Shown here: in pieces, positions 1-10,521 of the stretch
How the letters are laid out: the number at the start of each line of letters is the position of its first letter
How positions within the stretch are numbered: position 1 is the first letter of the stretch
Assembly (NCBI GenBank): GCA_021613535.1
Contig: CP075493.1
Span: 12,028,001 to 12,092,000, forward strand
Reading direction: 5' to 3'
DNA from: Adineta vaga
Taxonomy: Eukaryota > Rotifera
DNA length: 64,000 bases
The notes under the pieces: generated by a model
What the model was told of the DNA's origin: nothing
The model's input: the letters and a program-made list of their open reading frames with translations, nothing else
Database searches by the model: none
Made by a program: the position numbers and the translations under genes

Positions 1-29
1 AAATGAAAGAAAGAATATGTTTATTTTAG

Positions 30-3000
30 GCTGATATTGTTCTTCTATCAACTAGTACAGCAAATGGTATTTGTTTTCTTGAAACAGCTGAATTAGATGG
101 AGAAGTAAATCTGAAATTACGTCAAGCTTTAAAAGAAACATGTGTTCTTGAAGATCATATCGATCAATTATCCAGTTTTCGTGGTAGAAATTCATTCATT
201 CAATGTTAAAAATTACAAAATTTTGTTTTTCAGGTGAAATTGAATGTCAACCACCGAATAATAATCTTCGACATTTTGAAGGAAATCTATCATGGAATGA
301 AAGAATATTTACATTGAAGAATGAAAATGTTCTTTTACGTGGAACAATACTCAAAAATACAGAATGGATTTTTGGTGGTATAAAAATTTATTTTCTAAAA
401 AAAACAAGATTTTATATTTCTAATTTGATATTTTCAGTCGTTTGTTATGCTGGTTTAGATACAAAAGTCATGCAGAATAGTGGCAAAGCACAATTTAAGC
501 GAACTAAAATTGATCATTTACTCAATCGATTTATAATTAGTGTAAGAATATCATTTTTCTTCTTATCATCTCAATATGTTTCTTATTTAGATTTTTCTTT
601 TCTTACTTATCATGTGTACAATAATGACAATCTGTAGTGGTATTTGGGAATCATCAGTTGGTTATTATTTCCGTATTTACGTCCGATGGGAAACCTATAT
701 ATCTACAGATCGACAAATTGGTGCACTTGAAAAAAGTTTATTAACATTCTTATCATATGTCATTATCTTACATACCGTTATTCCAATATCACTTTATGTT
801 AGTGTAGAAATGATTCGTTTAGTACAATCAAAATGGATTGATTGGGATAATAAAATGTATTATGCACCAAATAATGTACAGGCACAAGCTCGTACAACGA
901 CATTGAATGAAGAATTAGGACAAATACAATATATTTTCTCTGATAAAACAGGAACATTGACTCAGGTAATTTATTGAACAATGACTTCTATTCTGATCAT
1001 TATCTTTAGAATATTATGACATTTAAAAAATGCTCAATTCGAGGTAAACTTTATGGTTATATATTGAATGAAGCTGGTGATGAAATACACAATATTGAAG
1101 TAAGATTTCGTTTTTTTTTATTCACATTCTATTATCGAATTATGTCATAGAACTTAAAAGCTGTTGAATTACACGATAATAATTATGATGTTCAATGGTA
1201 TGATACGAAATTATTGGATGCAATTGAAAACAATGATGAAGATGTGAAGAATTTTTTTATATTATTATCTCTTTGTCATACAGTTATGTCTGAAGAGAAA
1301 GATGGTGATATTATTTATCAAGCACAATCACCGGATGATGAAGCACTTGTTTCTGCGTCACGTGCTTTTGGATTTATGTTTGTTGTAGGATTTCTTTTGT
1401 GACAATAATATTTACTCTATTCCTTTAATTTGAATATGTATAGGATCGTACTCAAAGTACTATTACAGTTCGTTTTGGAAATAATAAAGAAGAAACGTAT
1501 GATTTATTACAAATACTTGATTTTGATAATGATCGCAAACGAATGTCGGTATGTTTTGTTTTTCTAAAAACTTTTTTTTTCTTTTTATGATCGTTTTTAT
1601 AGGTTATTGTTAAACAACATGGAAGAATATTTTTATATTGTAAAGGAGCAGATTGGAAAATAAAGCAGCGTTTAGCTCCGTCAGAAAAGAATTTAATGAC
1701 ATTGACTAACGAACATTTACATGTGAGTAATCTTTTGCTATTGTCTTGAGAATATTTTTCTTTTTTCTTTGCAGAAATTTGCAACAGATGGTTTACGAAC
1801 TCTTTGTTTAGCGTATAGAGAATTGAATGAAAATGATTATAATAGATGGGCTCAAAAATTACATGTCGCAACGTATATTATATTTAAAAATAGTCTCTCG
1901 TATGTTTTACTTTTAAATTTTTAGAATAAGTATGGAAAATCGAAATGAAAAAATCAATAATGCCTATGAAGAAATTGAAAGAAATTTGATATTAATTGGT
2001 GCTACAGCTATCGAAGATAAACTACAAGATGGTGTACCAGAATGTATCGAACGTTTAACATCAGCTGGTATTAAAATTTGGGTATTGACCGGTGATAAAC
2101 TAGGTAAGTTGAATAATTTCTAGTGGAGTTATTTATCTATGTTTCTTAAAAAATTTATTTAAGAAACAGCAGAAAATATTGGTTTTTCATGTCGATTATT
2201 AACGAATGGTTTAGTTCTTTATCATATTGAAGATGAGAATGAAGATTCTGTTGAGAATAGATTACAAGAAATTCGAAATAAAATAATAACTACAATTGAA
2301 CAAATATTCCATGTTCAAATTGAAGATAAAACTAAAAGACTTAACTGGGAAGATTGGGGAATCGATATTATGAAATTGAATCAACAAAGTACCAATAGAA
2401 CACCATATTCCAATGGTCATCGAACTACGATAATTGATAGAATTGAACAAGATACTGAACAATTCGAAGGTTTCGGTTTACTAATTACTGGACAAGCATT
2501 AATGTTTGCTTTGAATGAAAAATTACAAATGAAATTTCTTGAAATTAGTACAATGTGTCAAGCTGTCGTTTGTTGTAGTGTTACACCATTACAAAAAGCT
2601 CAAGTGGTGGATTTAGTTATGAAAAATGAGAACAAAATTACATTAGCAATTGGTGATGGAGCTAATGATGTATCGATGATAAAAAGTAATTATCATATAT
2701 AAAAATACATTATTCTGTATTAAATATTCTTTTTAGAAGCACATATTGGTGTTGGTATAAGTGGTCAAGAAGGTCGACAAGCTGTACTAGCAAGTGATTA
2801 TAGTTTAGGACAATTTCGTTTTCTTGAAAGATTATTACTTGTACATGGTCGTTGGTCATATTTAAGAATTAGTAAATTTCTACGTTATTTTTTCTATAAA
2901 AATGTCGCTTTTACATTATGTCATTTTTGGTTCGGATTTTTTTCTGGTTTTACTGCACAAGTTAGTAACGAAGAAGAATTGAATTCTTTAATTTTTTTTT

Positions 3001-4127
3001 CTTCATCTTTTAGACATTATACGATCCATTCTTCATTGCAACATACAATATCTTCTTTACATCATTACCTGTTCTAGTTTTAGGCGTATCAGATCAAGTA
3101 AGTTACGAATTTATTTCTATATTGATATATGATTTGTCTAATAGGATATCAGCGCTGATCATTCACTAAGTAAACCATATTTGTAAGTTAGAGTTGAGTT
3201 CTTTCTTCGAGATTATAATACCTATTGTTCATGTTCTATTAAAGATACAAATTTGGTCAAAATAATAAATTATTTAATAAAAAAATCTTTGCTGAAAGTA
3301 TTATCCATGGAATAGTAACATCATGTATTATATTTTTTATCCCATATTTATCTGTAATACATAGTACACGATCAGATGGAATCATAGTTAATGATTTACA
3401 ATCCTTTAGTTTTACAATTGCAACGATATTAATTATTATTGTGAATTTAGAAAATGCATTCGAAATATTCTATTGGACTAGTTTTTATCATTTTGTTCTA
3501 TGGGGGACAATAGTTGCACATTTTCTATTTCATTTTGTATTATATTCAACAATAATTCGAAAACTTTATCGGAAAAGAAATTATCCTTATGTCGGTGTAG
3601 CACAAGTTGTTCTATCAACAGATCAATTTTGGTTTACATTAATTCTTACATGTGTTATCTTGTTGTTACCAATATTTTTCCGAGAGTATGTGTTTGAAAT
3701 ACGAAAGATTTCTTTTTGTTTGAATTTTTATATTAAAGATTTTTCCGAATACGATTTATGCCAAATGAAATTGATCGCGCTAGATTGAATCAAAAATTTC
3801 GTATCGAAGAAAAAGCATCATTTCTTACAGATATGCAACATGAACTTCGTCGAGTCAAACGAACCACTCGATCTACGTATGCGTTTTCACAAGAAAAAGG
3901 TTGGGGTCGATTGATTACTTCCGGGCTTATGCAATCAAAATCAATCCCACGTGGCCCATCATCATCGCTAAATACTACAAAAGTAAGGACATATCTGTTG
4001 TTATCTCCCTCAATAAATCACATACATTGTCCTTCTTTTACGTCCTATTGTTTATTTTTGTTAAACTATTTAGACTGTTATTTAACGTCGACTTCAGCGC
4101 GAAATCAAATTTGGAAGAATGCTGTAA
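30..4127 (+). CDS. P4-ATPase phospholipid flippase, ATP8B-like (5' end outside window)
   Basis: Flips aminophospholipids across membranes using ATP. Exons chained by GT-AG sites and reading phase: 30-183, 234-377, 438-541, 591-965, 1010-1099, 1151-1384, 1444-1548, 1603-1722, 1775-1872, 1925-2103, 2164-2685, 2737-2960, 3014-3097, 3145-3182, 3245-3686, 3739-3982 and probably 4098-4127. Without the last splice the frame stays open to 4165. Visible motifs are the actuator segment [13 protein letters not shown], the phosphorylation site [21 protein letters not shown] in the nucleotide domain, TGDK, and [11 protein letters not shown] split by an intron. TM segments follow, then a C-terminal [20 protein letters not shown] segment. 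[10 protein letters not shown] after DKTG fits ATP8B better than ATP8A. The N-terminus (TM1-2 and the start of the actuator domain) lies upstream. Oddity: the usual DGET motif reads DGEV. Confidence 0.93.
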
Positions 4128-4287
4128 ACATTGTATTAATATGTTCAGGTTTTTCTACTCATTGATGTTACGATATATTCACATCTCACACCAATGTGTT
4201 TTTTTTTCAGCTATTTATTTATTTATTTATATATATACAAGATTTTCGTCCATACACATGAAAAGCCTCCGTTTTAAAATCTGAATA

Positions 4288-5059
4288 CTACCAATGACAT
4301 TTTCGACAGAGCATCTTCTTAAAAAGTCCTTCATAAGAAGTACACCACCACGCAAATGTTTCGTTTTTTCTCGGATCATCATGATGCAAAACAAAAATAT
4401 CGAAGCGTACTTTTGAACGTGGACATTGTCGAACCCATTCTTGATTATGATCTCTCTGACCAAATTTATGCGAAACATTAAAATCATATTTACGAAAAGT
4501 GGAAATCAACATTTGATCCGTGATTTTTCAATTTTCAGGAATATTTTAGTGAGAAATGCGCTGATTACTAATCAGTCTGGCATATTTCCATTGACAAAAA
4601 ATTTCCATTGTTTGACTCATCTCAATCAATTCAAAAAAAGTTCGTGAATTTATTATTTATTACATTATGTCATACAACAAACTCTTTTATAATCTGCGTG
4701 CAGATTGACTAGTAATCAGCACATTTCTCAGTAAAATATTTTTAAAAATTGAAAAATAACGTGTGAAATCGATAGAACTCGTCGAGTTCTACTTAGACCC
4801 ACAATGATCAAAGTTGAAATGCATACTCATGAGAATCCGTCGTGGAAAAGATCGAATCCGCAGCTAAGATATCCTACGTGTGAAATCGATCTTCCTCATC
4901 GTCTACAACGATTATTTCAATACCAATTTTCGAATAACAGATTACACGTTCAACTATCATCCGATGAGTATCTATCTTTAATGGTAAATCAGAAACTGAC
5001 GAATAGAGCTTGTCGTATCCTGCTGAACCATTCCAAGGAGAGTCATCATCGTCACTCAT
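4288..5059 (-). pseudogene. Decayed minus-strand coding fragments, family unknown
   Basis: Three stretches look coding on the minus strand. An ORF at 5059-4874 begins MSDDDDSPWNG and is acidic at its end. A segment around 4650-4550 reads EMSQTMEIFCQWKYARLIS. An ORF at 4512-4288 contains FDIFVLHHDDPRKNETFAWW and ends CRKCHW. The second and third are in one frame, separated by TAA and TGA stops inside an inverted repeat, so either an intron I cannot place or decay is involved. I do not recognise the family. It lies 3' of the flippase gene and converges with it. Confidence 0.35.
4520..4760. repeat. Imperfect inverted repeat, about 55-bp arms
   Basis: The arm at about 4520-4580 (core agtgagaaatgcgctgatta) is the reverse complement, with a few mismatches, of about 4700-4760 (core taatcagcacatttctcagt). 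The arms are separated by about 120 bp. A short near-palindrome, agaactcgtcgagttct, follows at 4774-4790. The structure could be a MITE-like foldback or an inverted partial duplication of the neighbouring coding relic. I saw no target-site duplication. Confidence 0.6.
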
Positions 5060-5302
5060 GATTGCCCAATTGAAAGTCACTTGCAACTCGTTTCGTACGT
5101 CTCGTTATATAGACAAGAACAAGATGTTGGAGTTTCCCAATGAAAACTTGATATTCTGTCGTCGAAAGATCTCTTATAATCTATCAAAGATAACAGACAC
5201 GTTCTTCTAACTACCTACCTTTTTCAAGTGTCCAGAAAATAAGATGACAAATAAAACATTAGCATTTATTCTTCGTAAAGAAAAAAAGAGAAGAGTCGTA
5301 TG

Positions 5303-7630
5303 TTAATACGATGAATCGGTCGATGAAGATGAGCGTTTCTTCTTGATCACATCGAGACTATTCTGAAAGAGGGAGAGATGAGGATGATCGATGGATTTGG
5401 CAATGTTAACAGCATCTTCGAAATAGGATTGTGCTGTCGAGAATGTCTTCATACTTTCATAGATGACTCCCATATTATTATAGGCCGTGGCTAAATCAGG
5501 ATGGTTGCCAGGAAGAACTTTCTGTCGGATCTTCAGTGCTTTTTCAAAAAACGCAAGAGCTTTGGGAAAATCAGCCATTTTCAAATAGAGAATACCCATG
5601 CCACTGTAAGTAAAGGCCAAATCAGGATGATCGGTGGAGAAATGAATTTCTCGAATGACTAATGCTTTTTGATGAGCACTCAATGCTTTCGGATAATTAC
5701 CCATACTACAATAAACTGATCCAATATTATGATAGGACTCTCCAATATCGGGATGATTAGCTGGAAGAGAAATCTCACGAATATCTAACGCTTTTTGATG
5801 AAAACAAAGCGATTGACAATAATCGTTCAGATTTTCATAGACACCTCCGATGTTATTGTATGTCGTGGCTAAATCAGGATGATTATTCGGTAAATTGTTC
5901 TGCTCAATTTCCAAAGATTTGTTATAAAATGACAATGCCTGCGAATACTTTTGCTCTTTCATGTATCCAATGGCCATGTTGGTGTACAAGACAGCCAGCG
6001 AAGGATGATTGGCAGGAAGAGTTTTCTCACGAATGGTAAGAGCTTGTTCATAGAATGACAGTGCCTTCGAGTAATCGCCGTTGCTGAAATGCGCTGCACC
6101 CATGCTGTTGTAACAAGTGGCTATGTGAGAATGATCCGATGGAAGAACTTCGAGGAAAATATCTAGTGCATTTTGATAGGTAGCGATTGCTTGGGTGTAT
6201 TCACCTTGTTGATATTTAACGCAGCCAAGTTGATGATAAAAGTAACCTTTGATAGGCTCATCGGAAGTCTGTTCGAGCAGAAATTGATAGACATTTTCTG
6301 CTTGTTTACTTTGACCAAGTCGGATTAATAGACGACCTAATCGATGCCATCCGGATGCTCCTTGAGTGTCTTGACGAAGACGTGCGAGCAGATCGCGGAG
6401 TCGTGGATCATTGTCCGCCGTTAGTGTTAGGTGCACTTCCCACAGACGATCATCCTTGTCGATCGCCTTGATTTCATCGATACGAAAGACGGTATTCATA
6501 GCAAAAAGAATCTCCTGTTCTGTATCGGCATAATAACTGACGTTAGTCAGTGAAGCAAATGGTGTGGAAGACACGGCAGGATCAATATTCATCGTGTAGA
6601 GAATTCCTACGAAATCAGGATTACCCAAGGCACATCGGGCGAAATTCATCGATACACGTTTCTCCTTGCTAGTCGAGAGGAAATTATTGAAAGCCAATAA
6701 TCCACCTTTTGTTCGACGCAATTTCTCCAAATATGTCTTGGTCAATCCTTGTCCGCGATAAACAGTAAATGGTATTTGATTGTCAGCAAATTGTTCCATA
6801 TGAAGTTGTTGTAAATGATCAGACAGATGCCGAAGAAAGAAGCGCATCTTCAGAATCACATGGATATCGAACAAACGAAGACTCCGATTAAGCATCGGAT
6901 AGAGAAAACATTCATAGGTATACCACCAAACAGGAGAATGATCGTGATATTCTCGAACAAATTGATCGATATTCTTCAATTCCAAAGCATTATCAATATA
7001 GAGATGACGACAATAACTAGCGAGTTCTTCTCGTGGCTTTTCATCATTGTCATCATTAATTTCCAGAAGAATTTCTTTGAGAAGTTGAGTGTACATAAAC
7101 GAAGGTTCAAGTTGATCGAGACGTACAATGTCACTTTCTCCACTCGTGGAAACAAGACTGATTTGAATGGAGTCGTCATTCGATTGACGTTTCGCTCGTT
7201 GTAAGGCACCACAGAGGGAGTCGATGTCCATAAAAACACCTTTGATCTTCGAGTAATTATCGATCCATTTTGTATTACTGAATGTATCAGTACCAAAAAC
7301 ATAGATCGTCTCGATTTGTTGTAAATCATCAAAGAGCGAGATGATCTTCTCTCCTGAACATTCTGAGACAATCATCGATATTCCATCATCGGTAGTTTTC
7401 GTGACGAAATCAATGCATTTCTGTGTATTTGTGAATGTATCGATTTTCTTCACCATAGATCGTAGTCGATCGAGATTCGAACGAAAGTGCTTGTCGGATT
7501 CGTCGAGATGAGAATCGAGCCAGATCAAATGAAGATTTTGTTCAAAGACTGACCTCTCAGCATCATGGGACGTCATTGATAATGCCATAGTAGAAGAATT
7601 AGCTGCCATGGTCGAATGTGTTTTAGGCAA
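5303..7630 (-). CDS. NAD:arginine ADP-ribosyltransferase-type domain fused to kinesin-light-chain-like TPRs
   Basis: Intronless, 775 residues. Residues 1-200 form an N-terminal region with no family I can name. The ART fold follows at about 225-400, with the R-S-ExE signature of arginine-specific enzymes: YRGQ (R292), FLSTS (S319-S321) and TEQE (E371, E373). From about 410 on there are TPRs. Six or more are 42-residue kinesin-light-chain-type units with the recurring pattern NHPDLA..YNNxG.......Y..AL.....AL.I. The likely reaction is transfer of ADP-ribose from NAD to arginine on protein partners selected by the TPRs. There is no signal peptide, so it is probably intracellular. A minus-strand AATAAA sits just past the stop (5265-5270). 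ART-TPR fusions of this kind are characteristic of bdelloid rotifers. The substrate is unknown. Confidence 0.9.
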   Translation of the reverse strand: MPKTHSTMAANSSTMALSMTSHDAERSVFEQNLHLIWLDSHLDESDKHFRSNLDRLRSMVKKIDTFTNTQKCIDFVTKTTDDGISMIVSECSGEKIISLFDDLQQIETIYVFGTDTFSNTKWIDNYSKIKGVFMDIDSLCGALQRAKRQSNDDSIQISLVSTSGESDIVRLDQLEPSFMYTQLLKEILLEINDDNDEKPREELASYCRHLYIDNALELKNIDQFVREYHDHSPVWWYTYECFLYPMLNRSLRLFDIHVILKMRFFLRHLSDHLQQLHMEQFADNQIPFTVYRGQGLTKTYLEKLRRTKGGLLAFNNFLSTSKEKRVSMNFARCALGNPDFVGILYTMNIDPAVSSTPFASLTNVSYYADTEQEILFAMNTVFRIDEIKAIDKDDRLWEVHLTLTADNDPRLRDLLARLRQDTQGASGWHRLGRLLIRLGQSKQAENVYQFLLEQTSDEPIKGYFYHQLGCVKYQQGEYTQAIATYQNALDIFLEVLPSDHSHIATCYNSMGAAHFSNGDYSKALSFYEQALTIREKTLPANHPSLAVLYTNMAIGYMKEQKYSQALSFYNKSLEIEQNNLPNNHPDLATTYNNIGGVYENLNDYCQSLCFHQKALDIREISLPANHPDIGESYHNIGSVYCSMGNYPKALSAHQKALVIREIHFSTDHPDLAFTYSGMGILYLKMADFPKALAFFEKALKIRQKVLPGNHPDLATAYNNMGVIYESMKTFSTAQSYFEDAVNIAKSIDHPHLSLFQNSLDVIKKKRSSSSTDSSY

Positions 7631-7994
7631 TATTCAACCGCAAACGAGAGACAAAAATATCTATGATGAAAACAAGACCAGAATAGTGTCGATGACTTTA
7701 TTTGCCACAAAAAACTCGGTTCAAACTCAGATTTAATCGAACCACGTGACGTTTTTTGTCCTCTTTTCTCGGTCGTTTTTCTCTTTTCTTACATGGTCTT
7801 ATTTGCCAAACATGCATCGAGAGTGGCAACCCAACTTGATTGAGTGTTTGCCGTACAGCTTTTTTTTTCTTTTTATCGAAGCAAGCAATGCCGTGATGTT
7901 GCAATAACAAATATCACCATTCTTGTTCGGTTATTCACACAAAGCATCAAACTCAAAAGTAGAAGAGAGAAATTTAAAGAAAGAAGATTTCTAT

Positions 7995-8690
7995 TACATC
8001 ATCGAGTAATACCATACGTCAGATCGTGACAAAGTTTTTTCCTTTGCAAATAGTTCGTTGTAAACATTCCTCACCCTCAAAAGAAGACATGCAACGGCAA
8101 TCATCAGTATCAACACTACAAAGGCATTACGAGAGGCTGCACTGAACTCATATCACCATGACAAGGAAAGATCTTCTTGATTGTCTCACATATTTCAGTA
8201 TATTTAAATGAGCAAGATGATAAGTAGAGTACTCAAACAATTCTTAATTTAACATCAACATCGATTAATGATGCTATATATTTGAAATGAGACGGAATTA
8301 TGTACAAACAATTTCTTTCATATTCCTGCATGAAAAATAATACGATAGACCGCTGATAAAGTAGATTTTATTTTATTCAAAACATGAAAAAAACTTAGAG
8401 TTTGCACGCAACATTGATATGTAGACTAGAATGAATAAACGTCCGAAATGATTATTTCTGTCTCTTTTCCTTCCATTGGTAGACGTTCTCTAAGGGTTGT
8501 ATGAACTAAAGCTCTACCATCATTATCATTTATAATATTATTGCTTATCTTTTCAATCGAAATCATATCAACAATGAAAAGTAACACCTATACGAAGCAT
8601 GTTATGTTTTTGTTAACTGTGTAAAATAAACTCGATCTTTTACAACTTCGATAATTCTTCCAGCTTCTTTCTGATATAGTAATTACTGAG
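7995..8690 (-). pseudogene. Coding relics, one CDC14-phosphatase-like
   Basis: Three short minus-strand open segments have protein-like composition but no joint frame. At about 8670-8605 the reading EVVKDRVYFTQLTKT, after an acceptor-like cag, resembles the N-terminal strand of CDC14 dual-specificity phosphatases (pattern KDRLYF). At 8592-8426 a segment reads GRALVHTTLRERLPMEGK and ends DVYSF and a stop. At 8155-7995, after an acceptor-like ttcag, a hydrophobic helix AFVVLILMIAVACLLLRV is followed by a short tail. They may be exons of one decayed gene or separate fragments. Confidence 0.3.
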
Positions 8691-9133
8691 TACAAAAAAA
8701 TAATAATACAATAGATCTGCTACATAGCAGGTGTTTTCTTTACTTTATCATTTGGCGATTGTCAGAGGTATAGTTCACATACTAAAAGCAACGCTTATTT
8801 TCTATTATTATTTATGAAATTAAAATGAACTTGATATTTTGGATCAATTCATATTCAGTTAATAAAATATCTAAACAAAAACTGCAAAGTTGTTCTAAAG
8901 AAGAGACGTCTTGTTAGTTTTAATTAACTATTGAGAGTCATGTTCCAGAAAAGTTTCAAATACTCAAGGATAGCATACAAATTACCTTCATTATAAGATC
9001 AAGTAGGACATACATGGTCGCAGTTCTAAAAGATAGTGATAAGAATTCAAATGTTTATTTGATTTGATAAAAAAATGAAGATTATCACTACAGCAAACAA
9101 CAATGAATACAATATTGATTGTTTACATCCCAT
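8691..9133. other. Intergenic, no gene seen
   Basis: AT-rich spacer between the relics and the 3' end of a minus-strand GPCR. Short ORFs here lack protein-like composition. Confidence 0.5.
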
Positions 9134-10216
9134 CTAACGATGACCTGATACCGACCATGCTGTTACCAGTTGTGTTCGTGTTCTGCGTAACATATATAAA
9201 ACTTGTTGCTTCAATATCGATCGAAACAATTGACTACTCATCGTATTTAGATAAAATGTTTTACAATAATTCAAATAATAAAACCATGTCGAAATATAGG
9301 ACACTGTCATAAAGAACGGTGTAGATGGTACACTACGAAAGAGATTGTTGATATAGAGAACAACATAGGGAAAGTTCAACAAAATAGTGAGACACACTTG
9401 CAATAGAAGCATAATAATTAGATGACGATTGGCACGACTAATTGTTGGAACAGAACTTCCATTTGTGACCATACATAAGCTACCAGGTTCCGTAGGTGCT
9501 CTTGCTACAATAGGAGCAACGGCAGCTCTACATTGTGTTTGACGCACATGACGAATAATAAATATTCCAAAAAGAGCCAAAAAGAATGGAATAACTGCAC
9601 CATTGAAAAGTGCAAAAAAGAATCCATCAACAATAAGAAAAAAAGTGTAGATTTCTCTGGGAGGTGAACATCCTACTGTTGTAGATGTTGGTGTATATTT
9701 TCTTAGATCATACGCGATTACTGTGTGTAACGAGAAGAGACCCCAAATGACGAAAACACATAGTATAACAATACGACTAATTTTGATTGTACTGATCTTT
9801 CGTAATGTTGCTCGTCGTGATGATGAACAGAAACGATCAATCGATGCACATGTTATATAAAGTGATGAGAGACAAGGAAACATAAATATGCCGAAATTAC
9901 CGAATTTACACCAGAATAATGTCCGTGCAAATTGTTGATACACTTGTGGATTGAATAATGATAGAATTTTCATGAGAATAAAGATATTACAGATAAATAA
10001 ATCGCATAAAGATGCTGCAAGAAAATACATTGAACATGAATTTGATCGTAATTGTTTTTGTAAGAAGGTAAACATATTTAAAAGTCCACCACAAATACCA
10101 CTAACATAAAGAATGATTGCAATGTATCGATCAGCAACAGCTAATATTTGTTTTGTTAGAACAATATCCCATGAAGTTTCAACAGTTGTATTCGTCAAGT
10201 TTGAAGAGAGCGACAT
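9134..10216 (-). CDS. Rhodopsin-like GPCR, 360 residues
   Basis: Single exon. It has seven hydrophobic segments and N-glycosylation sites at the N-terminus (SNLTNTT). TM1 ends GGLLNMF, carrying the conserved Asn. A Cys precedes TM3 (FWCKFG). The DRY position reads SIDRF. An unusually long third intracellular loop (about 235-265) is rich in Ala and Pro. TM7 has NYCKTFYLN where NPxxY is expected. This fits the diverged family-1 peptide-type receptors abundant in bdelloids. The ligand cannot be inferred. Confidence 0.88.
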   Translation of the reverse strand: MSLSSNLTNTTVETSWDIVLTKQILAVADRYIAIILYVSGICGGLLNMFTFLQKQLRSNSCSMYFLAASLCDLFICNIFILMKILSLFNPQVYQQFARTLFWCKFGNFGIFMFPCLSSLYITCASIDRFCSSSRRATLRKISTIKISRIVILCVFVIWGLFSLHTVIAYDLRKYTPTSTTVGCSPPREIYTFFLIVDGFFFALFNGAVIPFFLALFGIFIIRHVRQTQCRAAVAPIVARAPTEPGSLCMVTNGSSVPTISRANRHLIIMLLLQVCLTILLNFPYVVLYINNLFRSVPSTPFFMTVSYISTWFYYLNYCKTFYLNTMSSQLFRSILKQQVLYMLRRTRTQLVTAWSVSGHR

Positions 10217-10521
10217 ATTTCGGAAAGAAGAAAGACTAAAATAGAAGAAAAAGTGTGAGTTTTATTTTGAAATCAAGAGATTATATTTTTGAATTAACAT
10301 ATTATATATGAAGGATTCATTTTTCTCTTCAAAATAGATTCCGTCTATCTTATTAGTAACTGGAAGAAATAGATAATTGATTTCATTATATATATTAACA
10401 GATAACTAAATATAGAAAGTTGAGGGTGCATCGAATATATGAATATGCTGATTATTTTTATTGATGAGTAAAAGAAAAAAGTGCAAAAAATTGATTAAAT
10501 ATAGAGTTAGATTAAAATAAG
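10217..10521. other. Intergenic, promoter side of the GPCR gene
   Basis: About 300 bp of AT-rich sequence holding the 5' flank of the GPCR and the 3' flank of the next minus-strand gene. I see no discrete signal. Confidence 0.4.
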
